Shown piece after piece: positions 19,973 to 29,920 of a DNA stretch of 63,083 nucleotides. The stretch is taken from NCBI RefSeq assembly GCF_002607855.1, contig NZ_AWQQ01000024.1, positions 35,057 through 98,139 of the forward strand, in the 5' to 3' direction. Origin of the DNA: Desulforamulus profundi. GTDB lineage: Bacteria; Bacillota_B; Desulfotomaculia; Desulfotomaculales; Desulfotomaculaceae. The translations under genes were made by a program, and so were the position numbers. The notes below the pieces were generated by a model, which was given only the letters and a program-made list of their open reading frames with translations, was not told where the DNA came from and did not search any database. Position 1 is the first letter of the stretch. Each line of letters starts with the position of its first letter.

Positions 19973-20132
19973 AAGCGCCAGAACCCTGGTCCTTCAGGGT
20001 TGACGAGGAGAGGGAGTATCGATCATTCGGCGGATGCCCTCCGGCCCGGTCACGGCCGCAGCGTAGAACAAAACCAGGAGGCAACTCCCGGACCAAAGAC
20101 TACAGGTGACCAACAGGCGGCATTTTGAAGAT
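19973..20132 (+). ncRNA. glmS RNA: glmS ribozyme/riboswitch
   Basis: The leader contains the self-cleaving glmS core: AAGCGCCAGAAC at the cleavage site (cut expected before G19975), TTGACGAGGAGAGGGAG, ATTCGGCGGATGCC, AGCGTAGAACAAAACC-type joining, AGGAGGCAACTCC and the downstream CAACAGGCGGCATTTTGAAG. Glucosamine-6-phosphate is the cofactor; cleavage leads to mRNA decay and lowers GlmS. Two further hairpins (20141-20170 CCCCGGTA...TACCGGGG, and about 20193-20215) lie between the ribozyme and the glmS ribosome site. Confidence 0.95.
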
Positions 20133-20239
20133 GTTTCACGCCCCGGTATGCTATTGCCTTTACCGGGGAAAATTACACAGTAAAAAAGAAGCCGTGGCCG
20201 GTATGGCCGCGGCATAAATTTTTAAGGAGGTCGACATCT

Positions 20240-22067
20240 ATGTGTGGAGTCGTCGGCTATGTGGGCAGCAGGCCCGCAACACCTATTATTCTTGAAGGCT
20301 TAAAGAAACTTGAATATAGAGGGTACGATTCATCCGGCGTGGCAGTCCTGGATAAGGACGGCTTGAAAATTGAGAAAAAAATGGGACGCCTGGCCGAACT
20401 GGAAAAGGCCTTGAGCGGCAGAGAAGTAGGCGCCACCATCGGCATCGGCCATACCCGCTGGGCCACCCACGGGCGTCCCAACGACGTCAACGCGCATCCC
20501 CATACCTCCAACGACGGCAAAATCGCCGTGGTGCACAACGGCATTATCGAAAACTACCTGCAGCTGCGGGAATGGCTCTCTTCCATGGGCCATGTCTTTA
20601 AATCCGAGACCGATACCGAAGTCATCCCCCACCTGATCGAGCATTTCTACAAAGGGGATTTAATTGAAGCGGTCCAAAAGACCGTCTCCCACCTGGAAGG
20701 TTCCTACGCCATCATGACCATCTCGGTGGACCAACCCGGCCGCATCATCGCCGTACGCCAGGATATGCCCCTGGTAGTCGGCCTGGGCCAGGGAGAGAAC
20801 CTGCTGGCCTCAGACATCCCGGCCCTGCTCAAACACACCCGCCGGTGCTACCTGCTGAATGACGGCGATGTGGTGGAACTGAAAGCCGACCAGGTCATCA
20901 TCCGGGATGTCACCGGCAAAGTGGTGGAAAAGGAAATCTTCGAAGTCACCTGGGACGCCGAAGAAGCAGAAAAGGGCGGCTACGACCACTTTATGCTCAA
21001 AGAAATCTTCGAACAGCCCCGGGCGCTCCGGGATACCCTGAAGGGACGCATTTCCCATGCCTGTGATAAAGTCGTCCTGGACGAAATCAAAATGACCCCT
21101 GAACAAATCAAGGGGATCAAAAGAATCATCGTTACCGCCTGCGGCACCGCTTACCACGCAGGTTTGGTGGGCAAATACGTCATCGAGCAGCTGGTGCGGA
21201 TTCCCGTCGAGGTGGATATTGCCTCCGAATTCCGCTACCGCGACCCCCTGGTGGATAAAGATACCTTGGTGGTGGTCGTCAGTCAGTCCGGTGAAACCGC
21301 CGACACCCTGGCAGCTCCGGGAAGCCCGCCGCCGCGGCGCCAGAGTGGTGGCCATTACCAACGTGATCGCCAGCTCAGTGGCCCGGGAGGCAGACGACAT
21401 CATCTACACCTGGGCCGGCCCGGAAATTTCCGTGGCATCCACCAAGGCCTACACCACCCAGCTGGTTGCCATGTACCTCCTGGCCCTCTACCTGGCCCAG
21501 GAACGCAACACCCTGGCCGCCGGCAACATCAAGGAAATCCTGGGTGAACTGAAGTCCATCTACGCCAAAGCCCAGGAAGTCCTGGACAACGTGGAGCCCA
21601 TTAAAGAATTTGCCAAGCAGTACCACAAAGCTGAAGACACCTTTTTCATCGGCCGCGGCCTGGACTATGCCGTAGCTCTGGAAGGTTCTCTGAAACTGAA
21701 GGAGATCTCCTACATCCACGCCGAAGCCTACGCCGCCGGCGAACTCAAACACGGCACCCTGGCCCTGATCGTGGAAAACATCCCGGTCATCGCCCTGGCC
21801 ACCCAGCAGAGCCTGTTTGAAAAAATGGTCAGCAACATCAAAGAAGTCAAAGCCAGAGACGCTTCCGTCATTGCCCTGGCCATGGCAGGCCACACCGAAG
21901 TGGAAAAAGTAGCCGACCAGGTGCTGTATATCCCCAAGACCCACCAGGTCCTGGCACCGATTCTGACGGTAATTCCGCTGCAACTGCTGGCGTATTATAT
22001 GGCCGTGTATCGTGGTTGTGATGTTGATAAACCGAGGAATTTGGCGAAGAGCGTGACGGTGGAGTAA
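20240..22067 (+). CDS. glmS: Glucosamine-6-phosphate synthase GlmS (one frame break)
   Basis: Makes glucosamine-6-phosphate from fructose-6-phosphate and glutamine. The N-terminal Ntn glutaminase domain starts MCGVVGYVGSR with the catalytic Cys2 and has GHTRWATHG. Two SIS isomerase domains follow (CGTAYHAG, SQSGETADTL, and later GRGLDYAVALEGSLKLKEISYIHAEAYAAGELKHG). The C-terminus ends KPRNLAKSVTVE as in intact enzymes. The frame breaks near 21310; one added base restores LREARRRGARVVAITNV. The gene is normally essential, so an assembly error is likely. Start ATG after AAGGAGG. Confidence 0.95.
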
Positions 22068-22077
22068 GAAATAAAAC

Positions 22078-22108
22078 GTTACATATAAAAAATACTTTTA
22101 TATGTAAC
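22078..22108. repeat. Perfect 13-base inverted repeat after glmS
   Basis: GTTACATATAAAA and TTTTATATGTAAC are exact complements around a five-base loop. It is AT-rich and not followed by a clean T-run. It could be a protein-binding palindrome, a weak terminator or a transposon end. Confidence 0.6.
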
Positions 22109-22153
22109 AACAAATGACAGTTAGTCCCTTTACACCTTTACAAATGATAGTAT

Positions 22154-22198
22154 GCCACCCCAAATAGTCACCCCAATTAGACGGGGTGGCTTCTTTTT
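22154..22198 (+). terminator. Terminator of glmS
   Basis: GCCACCCC (22154-22161) pairs with GGGGTGGC (22183-22190), followed by TTCTTTTT. Confidence 0.85.
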
Positions 22199-22347
22199 GG
22201 TTTGGGAACTATCCTGAAAATATAATTTTTCATCCTTCTGCTGGTGCCGCGTCAGCGGCATGTGGGTCTATATGGTTAAATTTTCGAACTTGGGGTGCAA
22301 TTCTAAGCCAATTTGCTAATGGCTTTTATAACCAACGTCGTTTTTTA

Positions 22348-22897
22348 TTAAAGACTGCTAATTATCCTAAATTTCAGCTTTTCACAGAGTGAAGAGTGTA
22401 CTGCTGAAAAATCTTTTATGGCCTCCTCAATATTCTTATGATTACTTAAGAAATCAATAAAAATCATCTCAAAGGCAAGTGATTCAATGAAATCGACATC
22501 ATCTCTAAATCCGGTCACATATGATGCACCGGTAAGCTTCATAAATTTTTTGATGCGGTTCTCAGTACCTTTAACGACCGAGCATGAATCAAAATGAATT
22601 AGATGCCCGGAAAATAGGTTTTCTTTAATTTGCATTGAAGCCTCTGCGAGTTGTTCCAAACTTAATGAGTCTTCACCAAAATGTATCTTACCTGGTTCAC
22701 CATGACCACATAAAAATAGTACACAAAAGTCATCATTAGCTTTGTTTATCTGTTTCAACTTTTTAAGACAATATTTAAATTCAGCAACTGTGTTTGCAGT
22801 TCTGAATATGTACTTTACCTTAGTAGGATAAATACCTTTAATACATTGCAACATGGGTTCCTTCCCAATCGGACTCTATACAAAAAATAAATTTCAT
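22348..22897 (-). CDS. DUF6642-like caspase-fold protein (one frame break)
   Basis: About 183 residues. It starts MKFIFCIESDWEG (ATG 22897-22895), then the frame slips near 22856 and continues LQCIKGIYPTKVKYIF. The body has a strand-rich core with LFLCGHGEPGKIHFG and LIHFDSCSVVKG. A His in GHG followed by a Cys in DSC is the His-Cys dyad layout of caspase-like (CHAT/C14-type) peptidases, and the overall layout resembles DUF6642. It is the last gene on this strand of a cluster with McrB and McrC, separated from them by a transposon remnant. Peptidase activity is inference. Confidence 0.6.
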
Positions 22898-22973
22898 CCT
22901 AAATTTTCTCCTTTAAAAAGGGCGTAAATTATCTTCTAAGGCCTAGCAATGAAAGGTCACTACGGAGGGAAGT

Positions 22974-23113
22974 ATGGAGAAGACAGGTTTATGCGGAAAA
23001 TCCACTCTGGTACGCCACCTAGTTCGCTCACTGGATCCAATGCGCTCCAAGCGGTTTATCTCAGCCAAGCACGATGAAACCCCGGGATTTTTACTGCTTT
23101 GATGAAGAATTGG
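22974..23113 (+). pseudogene. Remnant of a transposon AAA ATPase (ExeA/TniB-like)
   Basis: MEKTGLCGKSTLVRHLVRSL continues DPMRSKRFISAK, and in a second frame KPRDFYCF follows. This matches the Walker A and following segment of ATP-binding proteins that accompany DDE transposases, with one Gly of the P-loop missing. The fragment is under 50 codons, broken and surrounded by no transposase. It marks an old insertion inside the island. Confidence 0.5.
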
Positions 23114-23130
23114 CTATATCCTGAATCTAC

Positions 23131-24593
23131 CTATGTGACAGCTGCAGCTAAAGTTTCAATAACTTCTTCCATTTTGGCTTCCATCGGGATAGCTGTTAGG
23201 ACCAATATTATGTTTCTTTTTCCTGCATTAAGAGAAGCATGGTGATAAACCATTCCTCTTTTTCTCAAGGATTGCCATGTTTGTTTCCTGCAGGGGTATA
23301 CTAAGCAACTAATGATTCTGTTGGCGTCTGATAGTGTGGAATAAGCTAATACCTGAAGTAGATCTGCTCGGTGACGCTCTCTCAATTCTTCATCCAAATT
23401 ACCCCACCGGTTTACATTTAAATCTTCCAGTGACCTTTATACTTCGCGTCAAAAATAATGGTTTCTATTCCATTCCCATCTGAGGCTGCCCGTTCGAGGA
23501 CTAAATCTGGCAATAAATATTTTTGGGAACCAACATAAGAAGGATTCCATACAAGCGGTGCGACTGTTTCCCTTTTGCGACCAACCCGTAGAATACCTCC
23601 TATTCTTTTGGTAAGCTCCCCTGCAACAGTTTCTATCCAAGCCTCAAAAAATTCTTCCATCGACAGAATCCAGGGCAGTCCTTGTAAATCTCCAAGCCCT
23701 GCAAGCCCTCTATCATCTATAGTCCACTCCATTGCCTGTAATCCATCCCTAAAAACCCTTGTTTGAAGGTTTCCCCGTTGCCACGCACTAAAATTCAATG
23801 AATTAGGTCTTTTAGGTGTCACACTAGATACTCGTTTAAGTAAAGAATGGCATAGATCAATCAGTTGAAGAACAAAATATCCTGCGGCTCTCTGAGTTTC
23901 CAGACTAGCTAGCTGTTTTCGTAAAGTAAAATGGATCGCCGCTTTTAAATTATTATCATCCCTTAGGTCGGGGTACCTACAGGGAACTTGTAAAAAGTGT
24001 GCATGAGCCAGATTGGTAAAATATTGTGGCCACTTAATACTTCCACGAGGCGCAGGTAGGTCTGATTCGGTAAAGTTCAATCTCCTTTCAAGCCTATCCA
24101 GCATTTCTTTGATGCGCAGGAGGATTGTTGTTGATAACACCCACGGAGGTATTTTTCTATCTGAACGTGGGAGTAAAGGTAGTTGTAGGGGAAAAGGTGT
24201 TACTTTCCAACCCATTTTACATAACATAGGGCCAATACCCGACCAATCAAAACGTGGTTTAATAATAATCCCGTAATCTGGCTTCCCTGAAGTGGGAGAT
24301 AAAAGCGGAAATGCTCCTATCCTTGTGCCCGTATTTAAGATCAGATCAACGGAACTCCCGTCATAATGAATGTTTGCAGTAATTCCAAAATTCCCTAAAA
24401 TGCCACGATTTTGCTGGATGAATTGATTACCTAAACGTGCCACCTGCGGTTGAGGATCTCTAGGTTTTTGGCCTTTTAATAAAAAATCAGCCGGGAGACG
24501 GATAGTAGAAGAATCAACAACCTCTAAGCAAGGAGATTCTCCGGGTTTAATCGGTAATAGAGGTGCTTTGACAAAGATTCTACGACGATTCAT
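23131..24593 (-). CDS. mcrC: McrC-type nuclease subunit (one frame break)
   Basis: Partner endonuclease of the McrB GTPase in modification-dependent restriction. The long N-terminal part is strand-rich. The nuclease core near the C-terminus reads LLPDLVLERAA...IETIIFDAKYKGHW, the D-(x)n-D-A-K signature of a PD-(D/E)xK fold. The frame breaks near 23425; adding one A restores WKDLNVNRWGNLDEELRERH and then the typical end HRADLLQVLAYS...CLVYPC. Total about 487 residues. It starts 13 bases after mcrB and is co-transcribed with it. Methyl-DNA specificity cannot be read from the sequence. Confidence 0.85.
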
Positions 24594-24606
24594 CTAACTT
24601 ACTCTC

Positions 24607-26071
24607 CTACAGACTCTCTATCCACTGAAGGTAAGCTCGGATATGGTCAGAAAAACCAGCAACATATCCTTGGCTCAAATATTCTTCTAACAGGGGGGCA
24701 AGATTTACCCTTAGTTGTTGCGGTGCTTTATTATCGTCCTTTTGTAAAAAATACGAATGTCCTGGAACAAGGGCCAACGCGTCTTCACCTGCGTGTTCAA
24801 CAAAAATGCTTACCAATTCCATAAACGCCTTTTGCATCAATGGCCCAGCTATATGCTGTACCACTTCCATCTGCGGCCACAGCTTTACGAAGGCAAAACG
24901 CCTCCGCACCGCCACATCCACAATAGCAATACTTCGATCCGCACTGTTCATAGTACCTATGATATGTAAGTTATCCGGCAACCAAAATGTATTACCAAAG
25001 GGTTTTCCAAAATTATATGGTAATTCTAATTGTCTTTTTTCATTCGACTGATATTCTAGGAGGAAAATTGCTTCTCCGAGAACCTTAGCCAGATCAGCCT
25101 GTTAATTTCATCTATATGGAGTAAATAGGGCTCATTTGGATTTTCTATTGCTTCCTTCGCTGCAGTCATTAAGTGACCCATTTGAGGAGTAAATCTAAAT
25201 CCCATCCCATCGGTTGTTTTCTCCGGGGCAAGTCCTCCAATAAAGTTCTCATATGTCGTATTGGGATGAAATTGTATGGATTTCCCCTTTCCTTTATAAG
25301 TATTATTTAAAATCTGTAGGGCCAATCTTGTTTTGCCTGTTCCTGGCGGCCCTTGTAATACAACAAACCGCCGTTCTTGAAGTATCTCCTGTACTTTTTC
25401 AAGCGAAATGTCAGGCATTAAATGAGAAAAATATTCCGAACGTATCTCTTCCCATTCACTAGCAAAAGATTTCAATGGGTAGATACCACGTTCCTCAAAC
25501 ATTAAATCCATAAACGCTTTCAGTGCGCTAGTTGTGGCTTTAGTATCACCGTTTGGTACAAAGATACCATATAACACCCTACCATAACGTTCAAAAATGG
25601 ACTGGTACTCTGGAAACAGTCTCTTAATATTGTCAGGGATATCCAAATCTATCCTTACCGGGTCCTGCTTGGCCCAGGCAACCATTTTTCCATTACCATA
25701 TTTTTTATTAAGCCAGTTGCAAATGGCGGCCACCTTTCTTCCATGACCGGGTCGTCCAAGGATCTCCTCATCAGGGCTTAGCCCCTGGGTTCCTATAACC
25801 ATGGCAATCAGACTAGGGGCATCCGGTACGGGAAAAATAACAAAACTCATACCACCATACGCACCGGAATCGGGGTTTGAAGGATGAATCAGTGCTGCAA
25901 ACGGAACACCTGATCCCCCTTAAATTCCGGGGCGCGAAGAGTTACAACTTTTCTTGCCTTATCGGGATAACGTCCTCCATTGGCTCCAAACAGCTCTTCA
26001 AAAGCATGCTTAGCCTGACCAGCCCAGTTTTCATTTTGTGTTTGGTAAATAAGATTAATTAATTGATTCAA
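24607..26071 (-). CDS. mcrB: McrB-type AAA+ GTPase (two frame breaks)
   Basis: Motor subunit of the McrBC restriction complex. Walker A is GPPGTGKTRLALQIL, Walker B LLHIDEINR, then the GTMNSADRSI...VAVRRRFAF region that characterises McrB. An N-terminal portion of about 200 residues (VIFPVPDAPSLIAMVIGTQG...) is probably the target-recognition domain. Frame breaks near 25909 (one base restores GVPFAALIHPSN...) and near 25099 (one G restores INRADLAKVLGEA). The start is TTG 26071, seven bases after GAGGAG. Intact after correction, so restriction may be functional. Confidence 0.87.
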
Positions 26072-26249
26072 AAGTTAACTCCTCACTCTAAAGTCTTAAT
26101 TCTATTTTTATCAAAAATCTTAACATAGAAATGATTCATTTCTTGTCGAAATTTGTTTTTCAGTAACAAAAAACCACTATGGCAAACAGTCATCAGCGTT
26201 CATGGATTACCTAACAGCGCAGAGCATTACATCCTGTAATGGGATGACT

Positions 26250-26564
26250 ATTGACTATATCAACAACTAAATCAAAACCCTGGCAGGATATACCTACAAA
26301 ACCGTGGAACAAAATATCTGCTCCCTGAGGGCCTTTTTCCGGTTTCTTATGAAAACGGGAAAAGTTACCACCGATTTTGCGGCCAAAACCCCCATGGATT
26401 TCCGCTATGCTTTTCAAAAGTCATTTATGGGTAAAGTGGTGGATAGGATGAGCCAGAATGAAAAATTCTTTATGAAAATACTCGATGATGAACAATTTGC
26501 CAATGCCCTGATAGAACTTATGCTACCTAAAGTTTACGAGAAACTGCAAAGTGTGGAAATATAA
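26250..26564 (+). pseudogene. Chimeric remnant: integrase N-terminus joined to HsdR-like C-terminus
   Basis: The first part (YINN, a stop, then IKTLAGYTYKTVEQNICSLR and AFFRFLMKTGKVTTDFAAK) resembles the core-binding domain of tyrosine recombinases. From about 26400 it changes to AFQKSFMGKVVDRMSQNEKF then FMKILDDEQFANALIELML, which looks like the C-terminal helical end of a type I restriction HsdR subunit. The two parts are fused in one frame without their own domains. This is debris from at least two lost genes. Confidence 0.5.
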
Positions 26565-26659
26565 AGAAGTATGCCTGGCGAGTCGTTATGCCACTGTTTT
26601 AATCGTGGCATTTTAACTATAATATTGAAAGGTGTTAGATATTTATCATTTTGTAAGAG

Positions 26660-28812
26660 GTGTTTCGGACAGTGGATTATGCAAAACGATCCCCGGCTTC
26701 AGAGCATCCTTTTCTAGCATGGGTAAGGAAAGAGACCGGAATTGTTTTAAATAGGAGCCAGCGGGAGGCCGTGCTCCATAAAGAAGGCCCGTTACTTCTC
26801 TTAGCCACACCTGGGGCGGGTAAAACCACTGTCTTAAATTTACACATCGCTTATCTAATCTTAGAACACAAAATTAACCCCCATCAGATTCTGTCCCTTA
26901 CCTTCAGTAGGGCATCAGCCAGGGATATGGAAACCAGGTTCCAAAACCTGTTTGGCCGGGTGATTTCTCAGCCGGTTCGTTTTTCCACCATCCATAGTTT
27001 TGCCTTTCAGGTGGTTACCGGATTATTTGCGGCGCCAGGGGCGGCCGTATAAGCTCATTGAAAATGAACAAGGGGTCACTAGTAAAGGTGCGGTTTTAAA
27101 AAGTCTCTACCAAAAGCATAATGCAACCGTTGTATCCGAAGAAAAGCTGGAAGAATTGGCCAATGCCATTGGTTATGTAAAAATACCATGATACCAGTGG
27201 AGAATCTGGAAACGATAGATTTTAAAATAAATCATTTTAAAGAAATTTATCTCTCCTATGAAGAATACAAGAGAAAAAGTTATGCGCCAACCATCCTATT
27301 AGATTTTGATGACATGCTGACCCTGGCCCATGATATTTTAGAAAGGGAACCGGGAATCTTAAATTTCTATCAAAAACAATATCGGTACATTTTGACGGAC
27401 GAGAGCCAGGATACATCTTTGATTCAGCACAAAATTATTGAAAAAATAGCCAAACCTCAGTGCAATTTATTTGTTGTGGGCGACGAGGATCAGGCTATTT
27501 ATGGGTTCCGTGGAGCGGCACCGCAATATCTGCTGGAGTTTAAGAAAACCTATCCCAATGCGAAAATTATAGCCATGACAGAAAATTTTCGGTCATCAGA
27601 AGATATTGTTAAGATAACAAACCAGTTCATTAAGACCAATAAAAAGCGTTATGAAAAAGATATGTTTACCCATAATGCCAAAAACAAGCCCATACAAATC
27701 AGCAAGTTCAAAACTGAGCAAGAGCAATGGGATTATCTTGTTCAGCAATTAGCCAGGACAGATGATCTATCATCCGTTGCCATCATCTATCGCAATAACG
27801 CTTCGGCCATTGGTCTCATTAATAAACTGGACAAACACGGTATTCCCTTCTACCTCAGGGATTTCAAGAATCGTTTTTTTGCTCATTGGGTGGTTGAGGA
27901 TGTATTAAACTATCTGCGCTTTTCCTATAACGATAAAAATATTGCCGTATTAGAGAAGATTCACATCAAACTGAACCCCTTTATCTCTAAAAATGATCTA
28001 GAGCTTTTAAAAAGGGCGGATGCGGATGTCTCTAGTTTTGTTAACCTGGCAAAGATTCATGGGGACGCCAGCAAAAAAGCACAGGGGTTCTTAAGACTAC
28101 AGAGGTATTTTAACCAGTTAAACAAGCTTTCTCCCCACCAGGCCATCCGCTTTATTAGGGAAAAATTAAAGTATGAAGAAAGTGCAGAAAGGATATGCAA
28201 TAATTTAGGATACTCCTTCGACAATGTTAAAGGTATATTAGCCACGCTGGAGTATATTGCCGTCGGTTTAGAAACTCACCAAGAGTTTGCCTTCCGTTTA
28301 AAAGAACTGGAGAAGCTAATGGGTGACTCAAAATATAATCAAGACAGTAACGCCGTAACGCTCACCACTATGCATTCCGCTAAAGGGTTGGAGTTAAAAG
28401 GGTATACCTGATTGATTTGGTGGAAGGGATAATCCCAGGGGCAGAAAGTATCAAAAAGGGCAACGAGGACAGTCTGGAAGAGGAACGAAGATTATTCTAT
28501 GTGGGAATGACCAGAGCGATCCAAGAGTTGTCTTTATTAACTGTAGAAGAGTATCAGCAGGCGAAGGTAGATGAATCACGCTTTGTTAAGGAAGTCAGGC
28601 AAATTCTTCAGCCAGACCTTAAGACAGAGGGTGTTCAAGGGGATAAGCAACTTGCCGCAGGGGTATTTATCGATCACAAGAAATTTGGGGTAGGTAAAGT
28701 TATTTCCATCAACAGGGGTAAGGGCACCTTTCGGGTTGGTTTTGAAAATGGTCAGGTCAAAGATTTATTATACAGTGTTTGCATAGAGAATAATTTAATC
28801 CGGGTTTTGTAA
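26660..28812 (+). CDS. UvrD/PcrA-like superfamily I DNA helicase (three frame breaks)
   Basis: Motif Q/I: LNRSQREAVLHKEGPLLLLA and TPGAGKTT; Ia: LTFSRASARDM; II: YILTDESQDTS; III: VVGDEDQAIYGFRGA; IV: IAMTENFRS; V: TTMHSAKGLEL; VI: EERRLFYVGMTRA. The C-terminal 55 residues (VFIDHKKFGVGKVISINRGK) form the PcrA-type Tudor domain that contacts RNA polymerase. At about 715 residues it is near PcrA size. Breaks near 27017 (one inserted or two missing bases), 27183 (A-run) and 28400 (A-run). GTG start after GTAAGAGG. It lies in the island rather than near ligA, so it is probably an accessory copy. Confidence 0.83.
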
Positions 28813-28924
28813 GACGGTGGAAGAACTAAATGAGATTCTATTGAAGCCAAAAGAAGAATAGTTCTGTCCACTGGCCCCGCCCCAGATAGTTAAGCGGCCT
28901 TGAGCAAGTACATTACATAAACCC

Positions 28925-29020
28925 ATGGAACTGCTGGAGGTCTTCAACTTCTTTGGCGGTGTGCCCCACAGTATTACCTGCGATAACCTTAAAAACCGCT
29001 GTCTACAAATATTACAGTCT
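28925..29020 (+). pseudogene. IS21-type IstA remnant
   Basis: MELLEVFNFFGGVPHSITCD followed by NLKN matches the DDE core of IstA transposases (the FEFFGGVP...DNLK segment). Nothing upstream or downstream continues the transposase. A following frame (KYYSLSRPFKEIVGDII...) is unassigned. Confidence 0.5.
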
Positions 29021-29146
29021 GTCCCGTCCGTTTAAAGAGATCGTTGGTGATATTATCCTGACCAACGCTGGTACGGCTTTGATCCTGGGAGCTAAAAAGG
29101 CGAAGGGGAGTTGTAGGAATTTATTATTTTTCTTTGAATTTCTTCT

Positions 29147-29194
29147 CTCAACTTTTCAGTTTTCAGTATGCGAAAGTTGAGTTGAGTATATAAT
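29147..29194 (+). promoter_or_regulatory. Palindromic operator overlapping a promoter
   Basis: CTCAACTTT (29147-29155) and AAAGTTGAG (29173-29181) form nine-base arms separated by 17 bases. A TATAAT lies at 29189-29194, 19 bases before the next start codon. A repressor bound there would block the promoter of the following two-gene unit. Confidence 0.45.
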
Positions 29195-29212
29195 AAATGT
29201 AAGGTGATTGTT

Positions 29213-29443
29213 ATGAAACGTGTAAGCATTGACGAACTAGTAAATAAAGACAAAAAAAGGAAAACATTAAAAATACAACTTTCAACCTATACCCGTCTGC
29301 CTAAAGAGGAACGGATAAATAAAAAAGAAAGAGATCCCGTGGAGATAAACTTGTTAGCCAGATCCATCATGGCCAAAGTAAAACGCTATCAAAGCGAAGG
29401 GATTTTGATAAAGAATGGTAGAAGTTGGAGATTTTATTTCTGA
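29213..29443 (+). CDS. Small unknown protein preceding a nucleotidyltransferase
   Basis: 76 residues, very basic (MKRVSIDELVNKDKKRKTLK...). No family recognised. ATG follows AAGGTGA with six bases between. Its 3' end overlaps the start of the nucleotidyltransferase gene by 29 bases, as in toxin-antitoxin pairs, and a palindrome overlaps its promoter. The last 13 codons share sequence with the next gene in another frame, so a frameshifted fusion is also possible. It could be a DNA-binding antitoxin; this is inference from layout alone. Confidence 0.5.
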   Translation: MKRVSIDELVNKDKKRKTLKIQLSTYTRLPKEERINKKERDPVEINLLARSIMAKVKRYQSEGILIKNGRSWRFYF

Positions 29444-29920
29444 GGCTGATGTACAACTTATTAAAGAAAAGATAGCTGGCATTCAAGAACAGCCAATGGA
29501 AACATTCCAGAGAAACATTAAGGTCGTCAGCTACCTTACATACCTTCTGGAAAAAATGGGTATCCGTCCAATTATTGTAGGTGGCCATGCAGTAGAGATT
29601 TATACCCTTGGTCACTATACCACAGTTGATGTAGATTTAGTCGTAAGTGGCCGTGAATTTGCCAGGAAATTCTTACTCTTTTAGGTTTTAAAAAGTCGCA
29701 AGGCAACAGGCATTGGTATCATGAAGATTTAGGACTCCCAATAGAAATACCGGACGATGTCCTGGCCGGCTCACTTGACAGGATCATGCAAGTCACTGTG
29801 GAAGAAAGTTATCACGTTTATGTTATTGGCATCGAAGACTTGATTCTTGACCGGGTCAGAGCGGCAGTGTATTGGAAATCTTCAGCAGATCGGGAATGGG
29901 CCTTTCTTTTAATAAAATCA
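29415..29920 (+). pseudogene. MNT/AbiEii-like nucleotidyltransferase (frame break, 3' end truncated)
   Basis: Helical N-terminus, then IIVGGHAVEIYTLGHYTTVD and VDLVV: the GG-x-A loop and a D-x-D pair of minimal nucleotidyltransferases. One missing A near 29674 breaks the frame; beyond it the reading continues LGFKKSQGNRHWYHED...IEDLILDRVRAAVYWKSSAD. The protein then runs into an unrelated methylase fragment near 29915, so the C-terminus is lost. Such enzymes act as toxins or antitoxins by modifying tRNA or proteins. Here it is probably inactive. Confidence 0.6.

Noticed and set aside
22186..22392. Plus-strand frame of 68 codons after glmS
   Set aside because: It starts inside the glmS terminator and overlaps the 3' end of the DUF6642 gene; no family motif seen.
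26660..28812. GajB of a Gabija system
   Set aside because: No GajA (TOPRIM ATPase) gene is adjacent, and the protein has a PcrA-type Tudor C-terminus.
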